Assembly (NCBI GenBank): GCA_963664795.2
Contig: CAXXYJ010000074.1
Span: 1 to 64,000, forward strand
Origin: VXNJ01 sp963664795
GTDB lineage: Bacteria; Chloroflexota; UBA11872; VXNJ01
DNA length: 64,000 nt
Direction of reading: 5' to 3'
The translations under genes were made by a program, and so were the position numbers. Positions within the stretch are counted from its first letter, which is position 1; each line of letters starts with the position of its first letter. The notes under the pieces were generated by a model, which saw only the letters and a program-made list of their open reading frames with translations, made no database searches and was not told the origin of the DNA. Shown piece after piece: positions 58,029 to 64,000 of the stretch.

Positions 58029-60523
58029 CGCAGGCGCAGCGAATTACCCAGCACCAGCAGGATGCTCAGCCCCATCGCCGCCGCCGCCAGGACCGGATTG
58101 AACTGAAAGCCGAGAACCGGGTAGAGGATCCCGGTGGCCAGCGTGATAAGCAGGAACGTGCTGCCGAAGGCGATCGCGAGGTTGGCGTTCACCGTGGCGC
58201 GGATTCTGGCGATGAGTATCAATGACGCCGCGATCCGCTCCAGCCCGCCGGCGATGATGCTCATTTGGGCCGCGTGCGCGGCCAGGTCGGACCCCGTCCC
58301 AATCGCGATTCCCACATCGGCGCGCCCCAGCGCGGGAGCGTCGTTGACGCCGTCCCCGACCATCGCAACGCAGTGTCCCTCGTTTTTCAATTCGGCGGCG
58401 AGTCCGGCCTTTTGGGCAGGGCTCTGTTCGGCGTGGATGCGTTCAATCCCCACCGCCGCGGCGACCCTGGCCGCCACCGGGGCGCGGTCGCCGGTAACCA
58501 GGACCGGTTCGATCCCGGCGCGCCGCAGCCGCAGGATCTCGTCGGCCGCCTCTTGCCGGATTTCGTCCTCCAGCGCAAAGCTCGCCACCGCCCGCCCGTT
58601 GACCGCCAGTTGCGCGACCCCGTAACCGACGTCGCCGGACAACTCGATGGGGGTGATGGATTTGCCGCGCAGGAACGCGGGCGAGCCCACCAGTACTTCG
58701 GCGCCCTCAACCAGCGCCCGCACCCCGCCGCCGAACTGGGCCGAAAACTCCCTTGCGGCCGGAACCGACACGGCGCGCCGACGCGCCAGCTCGCCTATCG
58801 CCCGACCGATCGGGTGCTCCGAGTGCGATTCGGCGGCGGCGGCAAGGGCGATCGCGTCGGAGGGGTCCGTTCCCGGCAGGGTCCTAACGTCAACGACCTC
58901 GGGGCGTCCGTGGGTCAGGGTTCCGGTCTTGTCCAGCAGCAGGACGTCGACCCGGGCGGCGGCCCCGATGACGGCCGGATCGCGCAGCATTATTCCGTTG
59001 CCGATCCCCAGCGAGATCCCGACCGTGGTGGCGGCTGGAATCGCCAGTCCGATCGCGCACGGGCAGGCGACCACCAGTACCGTGAAAAGGGTCTGGAAGG
59101 CCGCCGCAAATCCCTCGTCCGGGGCCAGCAGCAACCAGCCCGCCGAAGCGGCGATCCCCACCAGCGCGACCGCGGGCACGTAACGGGCGATGAACCGCGC
59201 CAGCGCGGCCTCGCCGTGACCGCGCCGGCTGTGGGCCAGCTCGACCTCGCGGACGATCTGGGCCAGCACGGTTCGGTCGCACGCCTGTTCGACCGCGACT
59301 CGCAGCGATCCGTCGTGATTGAGGGTCGATCCGACCACCTGGTCGCCGGGGCCCTTGCCGACCGGACGCGATTCCCCGGTAATGAGCGACTCGTCGACGG
59401 TCGACCGCCCGGACAGTACCCGTCCGTCGAGGGCGATCTGGTCACCGGGCCGGACCACCTGGATGTCGCCGGGCCGCAGGTCACGGATGCTGGCGGTGGC
59501 GATTTCGCCGTCGCGCTCCACTTGGGCAGTCCCGGACCCGACTATTTCCAGCAGGGATTCGTACGGGCGGGTGGTGGCCGCCAGGGCCCGGTCCTGCAGG
59601 TGGTGGCCGAGCGCAACGATGGCGATTACCAGGGCCGCCTCGGCCAGGAACACCTCGCCCGCTTCGGATCCGCTCCAGGCCGCTCGCCCGATTTCGATCG
59701 CGCTCCAGAGCAGGGCCATTCCGGTGCTCATCGACACCAGGGAATTCATGTCGAGGCTGCGGTTGCGAATCGCCCGCCAGGCGGCCTTGTGGCAATCGGA
59801 TCCCAGCAGTACGAACACCGCCGCGGAGACCAGGAACAGGACCGGCAGATTGCCCAGGAACGCCGGGGCGGGGATCCATGCCGCCTGCCCCCACAGGACC
59901 ACAAGCCCGGCCAGGATCCCGGCGACCGGACCGAACCAGTCCGGCAGCGCGTCCAGGAGATCGTCGCGGCGGTCTTCAAGCCGCTCCCACCAGGAGGGGG
60001 CTGCGGCCAGGCCGGATTCGGAGTCCTGGGTCTTGCCGGCGGATTCGAGCGTTACCGCCAGCGGCGCGACGCCAACCGCTTCCAGGGCGGCGTCAATCTG
60101 CCGCCGGCCGACGTAGTCGGAGAAGAACTGGCACCATACCTGATCGCCCCGCACCTCGGCCCGCAACACTCCGTCGAGTCCGCGCAGCGCCGCCAGCGCG
60201 GCCGAGTGCAGACTCCCGTCCCCGGGCGCGAGGGTGATCCGGGCCTGGGCGGATTCGACGTCGTAGCCAACGGCGCGGATCCGGTCGCTGATGGCGTTCG
60301 CATCGGTGGCGCCCGGATCGAATCGGGCAACGACCGCGCGGGTGAGCAGCGAAACGTTGGATTCGAGCACCCCATCGCCGGCGGCGACGGCGCCTTCGAC
60401 CTTGGCCCGGCAGGCCGCGCAGGTCATCCCTTGAACCGGGATCTGGACCGTCTGCGGCCTCGATGAAGTTTCGGTTATCACAGCCCCGCAAAACTCCTCA
60501 CCGAACGGTCGGACCCGCCCCAT
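57995..60523 (-). CDS. Copper-type P1B ATPase (CopA-like)
   Basis: This exports Cu(I) or a related metal using ATP. The 842-residue protein has an N-terminal metal-binding domain with GMTCAAC, then a second ferredoxin-like domain without CxxC, eight helices with the transmembrane VACPCAIGLA, phosphorylation motif DKTGT, the SHSEHPIG loop and GDGVNDAPAL. The last two helices carry a NSLRLR-type end and an Asn, but the YN and MxxS copper ligands are altered (ANLAIAF, MGLSI). Hence copper is likely but not certain. GTG at about 60481 is an alternative start. Confidence 0.88.
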   Translation of the reverse strand: MGRVRPFGEEFCGAVITETSSRPQTVQIPVQGMTCAACRAKVEGAVAAGDGVLESNVSLLTRAVVARFDPGATDANAISDRIRAVGYDVESAQARITLAPGDGSLHSAALAALRGLDGVLRAEVRGDQVWCQFFSDYVGRRQIDAALEAVGVAPLAVTLESAGKTQDSESGLAAAPSWWERLEDRRDDLLDALPDWFGPVAGILAGLVVLWGQAAWIPAPAFLGNLPVLFLVSAAVFVLLGSDCHKAAWRAIRNRSLDMNSLVSMSTGMALLWSAIEIGRAAWSGSEAGEVFLAEAALVIAIVALGHHLQDRALAATTRPYESLLEIVGSGTAQVERDGEIATASIRDLRPGDIQVVRPGDQIALDGRVLSGRSTVDESLITGESRPVGKGPGDQVVGSTLNHDGSLRVAVEQACDRTVLAQIVREVELAHSRRGHGEAALARFIARYVPAVALVGIAASAGWLLLAPDEGFAAAFQTLFTVLVVACPCAIGLAIPAATTVGISLGIGNGIMLRDPAVIGAAARVDVLLLDKTGTLTHGRPEVVDVRTLPGTDPSDAIALAAAAESHSEHPIGRAIGELARRRAVSVPAAREFSAQFGGGVRALVEGAEVLVGSPAFLRGKSITPIELSGDVGYGVAQLAVNGRAVASFALEDEIRQEAADEILRLRRAGIEPVLVTGDRAPVAARVAAAVGIERIHAEQSPAQKAGLAAELKNEGHCVAMVGDGVNDAPALGRADVGIAIGTGSDLAAHAAQMSIIAGGLERIAASLILIARIRATVNANLAIAFGSTFLLITLATGILYPVLGFQFNPVLAAAAMGLSILLVLGNSLRLRYARIVNSTSR

Positions 60524-60679
60524 TCCAGCTCGATTATCGAACCGCGCGGCGGGACTTCAAGCGCCGGTTATTCGGCGCCTCCGACCGATTCGCGCCAGCC
60601 CAAACCCTTTTACCAACTAATATCGAGCAACCGCATTTGGGCTGGCTCAACCGGTCCGATCGAGCGAGCAGAAACCGAC

Positions 60680-61078
60680 ATGGCTTCCGAACTCACCGCC
60701 CCCAACGTCTCATTGACCGAGGCCGCCGCCGCCGCGTTCAACGGCATCGTTGACGCACAGGGCTACGACGCCGCGGCGATGAAGGTGGCGGTCGCCCCGG
60801 GCGGCTGCGGCGGCTGGGAGTACCAGCTGGGAATCGCCCGTCGCCCCACCGACACCGATCTGATTACCGAATCGCTGGGCATCACGCTGTTCGTCGATTC
60901 GATGACCCTGCCGCTCTTTGACGGGGCGGTGATCGATTTCGCCGACGGCCTGATGGGACAGGGTTTCTCGGTCAGCAACCCGCTTTCCACGGCCGACTGC
61001 TCCTGCGGCCAGTCCTTCAAGACCACCGGCGGAGCCGTCGACGAAGGCACCTGCACCTCGAGCGTGGCCGGCAAGTAG
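60680..61078 (+). CDS. A-type iron-sulfur carrier (HesB/IscA/ErpA family)
   Basis: The 132-residue protein has the three conserved Cys: one in APGGCGGWEYQLG and two in DCSCGQSF, which bind or deliver an Fe-S cluster to apo-proteins. The C-terminus extends about 15 residues beyond the CxC, slightly longer than usual. It is divergent from the P-type ATPase and convergent with murE. Together with the DUF59 gene it fits SUF-like cluster assembly. Confidence 0.9.
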   Translation: MASELTAPNVSLTEAAAAAFNGIVDAQGYDAAAMKVAVAPGGCGGWEYQLGIARRPTDTDLITESLGITLFVDSMTLPLFDGAVIDFADGLMGQGFSVSNPLSTADCSCGQSFKTTGGAVDEGTCTSSVAGK

Positions 61079-61089
61079 CCGCGCTCCCG

Positions 61090-61105
61090 CCCGGCTGCCG
61101 CCGGG
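61090..61105 (+). terminator. Hairpin between convergent Fe-S carrier and murE genes
   Basis: CCCGGC and GCCGGG form a 6-bp GC stem around a 4-nt loop in the 46-nt gap between the two gene ends. No U-run follows on either strand, so intrinsic termination is only possible. Confidence 0.35.
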
Positions 61106-61124
61106 CCCCGGCCGCTCAACCGGC

Positions 61125-62609
61125 TTAGGAAATCCCCGCCAGCGCCTTGAGCGCCACTTCGACCTCGTCGTAGGGGACTTCTCCGCCCGGACCGATGATG
61201 CTCTGTTCGTGCCCCTTGCCGAGCAGGGCCACCACGTCGCTGGGGCGGGCCTGGGCCAGCGCGTACCCGACCGCCTGCGGCCGGTCGTGGATTACCACGA
61301 AGCTGGACGTGGGGTCCTTCTGCCGCAGACCGGCGACGATCTGGGCGGCGATCCGGTCGCGGTCCTCGCCGCGCGGGTCCTCGTCCGTGATCACCGCCAG
61401 GTCGGCCAGCTCGGCCGCCACCTGGCCCATCAGCGAACGCTTTTCGACGTCGCGCTCGCCGGCGCTTCCAAATACGGCGATGATCCGGCCGTCGGTCTGC
61501 TCGCGCAGCTCGGAGAGCACCGCCCCCAGGCTGGCCGGGGTGTGGGCGTAATCGATAACGACCGCAAAGTCCTGGCCGCCCTCGACGTACTGCATGCGGC
61601 CGGCCACGCCGCTGAAGGAGCGGCAGCCTTCAATGAGCGCGCCCAGTTCGAATCCGGCGGCGCCGCCGGCGGCGATGGCGGCAAGGACGTTTTCGATATT
61701 GAAGCCGCCCCGCAGCGGGGTCTGGACCGTCCCGTCGCCCCAGGGCGTTAGCACCTCGAATTCGAGGCCGCGGCCGGTTGACCGCTCGCGGCGGCTCCGG
61801 ACCTCGCCCGCGCCCCGCCCGTAGCTGATTTGGCGGGCGCCCCTACCGGCCGCCACGGTCTCGGAATGCGGGTCGGCCGCGTTCAGGATCAGCGTGCCCG
61901 GACCCTCCCGGCCCGCGGCTTCATCGACCAGTTGCGCCAGGCGCGCCTTGGCGGCCACGTAGGCGTCGATCGTGCGGTGGTATTCGAGGTGTTCGTGCGT
62001 GATCCGGGTGTAAACCGCCAGGTCGAAGCCGAGTCCGTCGACGCGCTTTTGGTCCAGCGCGTGCGAGGTCGCCTCGATCACCGCCCAGCGGTCGCCGGCC
62101 TTGACCATCTCCGCCAGCAGTTCGTTAACGCGCAGGGCCGAGGGCGTGGTCTCGTGCTCGGCCCTGGGAGTGAGCGACCCGCCCACGCCGAGCTGGGCGG
62201 TCGTGACCAGGCCGCAGCCGGTCCCGACGCTGGATATAAGGTGCGCCAGCAGCGAGGAGGTCGTCGTCTTGCCGTCGGTGCCGGTGACGCCGATCATCCC
62301 CAACCTTTCGTCCGGACGACCGTGAAAGCAGCGCGCCAGCTGCGCCAGCGCCGCGCGGGAGTCATCGACGACCAGGCCGACGACGCCGCGCGGCAGGGCC
62401 GAGGGGCGCTGGGCGACCACCGCCACCGCGCCGGCGGCGATCGCCTGCGGGATGTAATCGTGTCCGTCGGCGCTGGTTCCATCTATCGCCACGAACAGCG
62501 ATCCGGGCTCCGCCCGGCGCGAATCGAAGGCGATGGCGGCGATTCGGCGCTCCCTGTCCCCGGAGTCCACGCGGCAGCCGATCGCGGCCGCCAGTCGGTC
62601 AAGCCTCAA
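61125..62609 (-). CDS. murE: UDP-N-acetylmuramoyl-tripeptide synthetase MurE (probably not meso-DAP type)
   Basis: MurE adds the third residue, a diamino acid, to the peptidoglycan precursor. The 494-residue protein has ATP loop GVTGTDGKTTT, SSHALDQKRVD-like TSHALDQKRVDGL, the carbamylated-Lys region and the C-terminal domain. The substrate loop reads TDEDPRGED. DAP-type enzymes have DNPR here, so lysine or ornithine may be used instead, though this is inference. The TTG at 62609 overlaps the FemX-like stop (TTGA). Confidence 0.9.
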   Translation of the reverse strand: MRLDRLAAAIGCRVDSGDRERRIAAIAFDSRRAEPGSLFVAIDGTSADGHDYIPQAIAAGAVAVVAQRPSALPRGVVGLVVDDSRAALAQLARCFHGRPDERLGMIGVTGTDGKTTTSSLLAHLISSVGTGCGLVTTAQLGVGGSLTPRAEHETTPSALRVNELLAEMVKAGDRWAVIEATSHALDQKRVDGLGFDLAVYTRITHEHLEYHRTIDAYVAAKARLAQLVDEAAGREGPGTLILNAADPHSETVAAGRGARQISYGRGAGEVRSRRERSTGRGLEFEVLTPWGDGTVQTPLRGGFNIENVLAAIAAGGAAGFELGALIEGCRSFSGVAGRMQYVEGGQDFAVVIDYAHTPASLGAVLSELREQTDGRIIAVFGSAGERDVEKRSLMGQVAAELADLAVITDEDPRGEDRDRIAAQIVAGLRQKDPTSSFVVIHDRPQAVGYALAQARPSDVVALLGKGHEQSIIGPGGEVPYDEVEVALKALAGIS

Positions 62610-63664
62610 TTCGACGCCGGCTCCGGTTGCGACCGGTTGGCGATCACCTGCTGGTACATCGGCAAAAAGGCCTTAATCAGTCCCGACAAGGGCCGCGAGA
62701 GATCAAGGTCGAACGTCCCCGGGTGTTCGATCGGCACCGGGTTGTAGCCCTGCTTGAACCTGCTCACGCCGGCCATCGGATCGCCGTCGTTCTCGGGATC
62801 GGCCATTCCCCAGAGATCGTACCGGCGGCAGCCGTGGGAGCGGGCCCAGCGCATGGTCTCCCACTGGACCGCGTAGCTGGGCATTCGGCGGCGCTCGCGC
62901 GACGTCGAAGCCCCGTAGACGTACACCGCTTCGCCACCGGTCTTGATCGCCATCAGGGCGGCCAGGTCCCGGCCCTCGTACGCGGCCATGAACAGGGCCG
63001 AATCGTCGGGTCCGAAGGCCTTGTAGACGGCCTCGTAGTAATCCCGGTCGTGGATCGCGAAACCGTCGCGCCGTCCGGTTTCGGCGGTGAGATCGAAAAA
63101 GCTCTCCAGGTCCTGCTCGCCGCCCTTGCGAACCTCCACCCCGCGCCGTCCGGCCAAACGGGTGTTGTAGCGCGTCTTGGACTTGAATCCGCCCAGGATC
63201 TCGGACTCGGGTTTGTCCAGGTCGAGGTAGGCCGAGTGCCGGATCTGCACGTTCTGGTCGGATGCCTCGAACCCCACTCGATGCAGCGCGGGGCAGACCC
63301 AGCTCGCGCTTGCCTGGGGCGGTTCGATCCGCAGCAGGCTGGCGCCCCCGCGCCGGGCGCCGTCAACGGCCGCGGCGACCAGGGCTTCGGCCACGCCGCC
63401 CTCGACCCGCCCCACCGGTCCGCGCGGCACGTACGCGATCCCGACCGCCGGCAGGAAGGGAAGCGGGCGGTGCCGCTGGATCAGGATCTGCATTCCGGCC
63501 ACCAGCGCCTTCCCGTTGAAAGCCCCGATTCGCAGCGGTTCCCAGCCGTTGCGGCGCTTGATTTCGCCCCACTCCCAGCGCTGCAGGAAACTGTGGCCGC
63601 TCGCGGGCCCGAACAGCCGGGCCCACTCCCGCGGGTTCTCGACCGCGCGCAGGTCGACCTTCAC
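62606..63664 (-). CDS. FemABX-family aminoacyl-tRNA-dependent peptidoglycan bridge transferase
   Basis: The 352-residue protein has the Fem fold of two linked GNAT domains: FLQRWEWGEIKRRNGWEPLR, LPFLPAVGIAYVPRGPVG, YLDLDKPESEILGGFKSKTR, and the YDLWGMADPENDGDPMAGVS region with FKQGYNP near the end. Fem enzymes add Gly, Ala or Ser from charged tRNA to the side chain of the third stem residue of lipid II. This fits a Lys- or Orn-type MurE product. GTG 63664 overlaps the ubiE-like stop (GTGA). Confidence 0.88.
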   Translation of the reverse strand: MKVDLRAVENPREWARLFGPASGHSFLQRWEWGEIKRRNGWEPLRIGAFNGKALVAGMQILIQRHRPLPFLPAVGIAYVPRGPVGRVEGGVAEALVAAAVDGARRGGASLLRIEPPQASASWVCPALHRVGFEASDQNVQIRHSAYLDLDKPESEILGGFKSKTRYNTRLAGRRGVEVRKGGEQDLESFFDLTAETGRRDGFAIHDRDYYEAVYKAFGPDDSALFMAAYEGRDLAALMAIKTGGEAVYVYGASTSRERRRMPSYAVQWETMRWARSHGCRRYDLWGMADPENDGDPMAGVSRFKQGYNPVPIEHPGTFDLDLSRPLSGLIKAFLPMYQQVIANRSQPEPASN

Positions 63665-64000
63665 GCCGAATCCCCCGGCGCGATCGCGGTGTGAATGGCA
63701 ACGCTCCCGAATCCGCGGCGCTCCCAATCGACCCGCTCGAACCCGGCCGCGGCGAGTTCGGCCGCCAGCCGCCCGGGGCCCGGAAACCGCTCGACCGAGG
63801 CCGGCAGGTAGCTGTAGGCGAACCGGTGGCCGCTGACCAGGCGACCCAGCAGCGGGGTGACGCGCCCGAAATAGAACCTGAACAGCCGGGCCAGCGGGCC
63901 GTTGCCCATCGGGGTCATCTCCAGGATCACCAGCCGTCCGCCGCCGGTCAGGACGCGGCGCCATTCGCCGAATGCGGTCCGGCGGTCGGCCAGATTGCGC
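63661..64000 (-). CDS. ubiE: UbiE/MenG-type quinone methyltransferase (N-terminus outside window)
   Basis: Only the C-terminal third is present. It reads NLADRRTAFGEWRRVLTGGG and RLVILEMTPMGNGPLARLFR, then YFGRVTPLLGRLVSG and YSYLPASVERFPG, the standard UbiE/MenG signature for menaquinone or ubiquinone ring methylation. The SAM motif lies beyond the window. It is the first visible gene of a coupled ubiE-femX-murE set with 4-nt overlaps. Confidence 0.88.
   Translation of the reverse strand, partial: RNLADRRTAFGEWRRVLTGGGRLVILEMTPMGNGPLARLFRFYFGRVTPLLGRLVSGHRFAYSYLPASVERFPGPGRLAAELAAAGFERVDWERRGFGSVAIHTAIAPGDSA

Noticed and set aside
58265..60466. Open frame of 733 codons opposite the P-type ATPase
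   Set aside because: Antisense shadow of a clear P1B ATPase; the long frames at 10754-12247 and 18207-20348 were rejected for the same reason.

Overview
The window is GC-rich bacterial chromosome (by eye about two thirds G+C), with many GTG and TTG starts and tight 1-8 nt gene overlaps. It looks like a member of Chloroflexota, though this is inference. The support is a secreted protein with the Gly-Gly-x(3)-[FW]-Gly-[YL]-Pro repeats I associate with that phylum, a Thermus-like isocitrate dehydrogenase with a C-terminal extra domain, a MurE whose substrate loop is not the usual DAP-type DNPR, and a tryptophan T-box leader. No 16S gene is present to settle it.

Layout. 1-10.1 kb: 3' end of a LolD/MacB-type ATPase, cobalamin adenosyltransferase, CDP-alcohol phosphatidyltransferase, a metallo-beta-lactamase/Gfo-Idh pair, uvrB, tRNA-Leu(GAG), a sarcosine-oxidase-like flavoenzyme, a receiver-like/DUF3052 protein and a DrrAB-type ABC exporter. 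10.1-21.9 kb: lgt-icd-purE, an MMPL exporter coupled to an AttH-type lipoprotein, a TIGR01777 epimerase, a membrane-anchored thioredoxin-like protein, a large secreted protein, an Ldh2-type dehydrogenase and a DUF59 protein. 22-29.1 kb: gyrB, plsX, ugd, a PolX-family protein and an alpha/beta hydrolase. 29.1-36 kb: a complete trp operon (trpE-G-D-CF-B-A, reverse strand) behind a T-box leader with a UGG specifier. 36-46.4 kb: nrdR with a second zinc ribbon, an orphan ribbon-helix-helix protein, three tandem Bcr/CflA-type efflux genes, endonuclease V, two methyltransferases, an epimerase and a D-2-hydroxyacid dehydrogenase. 46.4-55.3 kb: a lower-GC island with a type I restriction-modification operon. 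55.5-64 kb: GH32 fructosidase, a monooxygenase-fold protein, a lipoprotein, a copper-type P-ATPase, an A-type Fe-S carrier and ubiE-femX-murE.

Most interesting system: between hsdM and hsdR lies a HEPN-family protein (HI0074-like, R-x4-H-x-Y motif), then a decayed MNT nucleotidyltransferase (in-frame TGA and lost catalytic Asp residues), then an intact MNT domain (GS-x10-D-x-D) fused in frame to the specificity subunit HsdS. The antitoxin-type enzyme of a HEPN/MNT pair thus appears to have been transferred into the restriction complex itself.

Data quality: many genes carry single-base length gains, mostly in short G/C runs (AttH, trpD, nrdR, MFS1, GH32), and the + strand genes of 39.46-43.18 kb and 44.78-45.28 kb carry them very densely. 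Unrelated neighbouring genes share the same lesion, so I read these mainly as consensus errors. Affected genes are listed at their full inferred extent.
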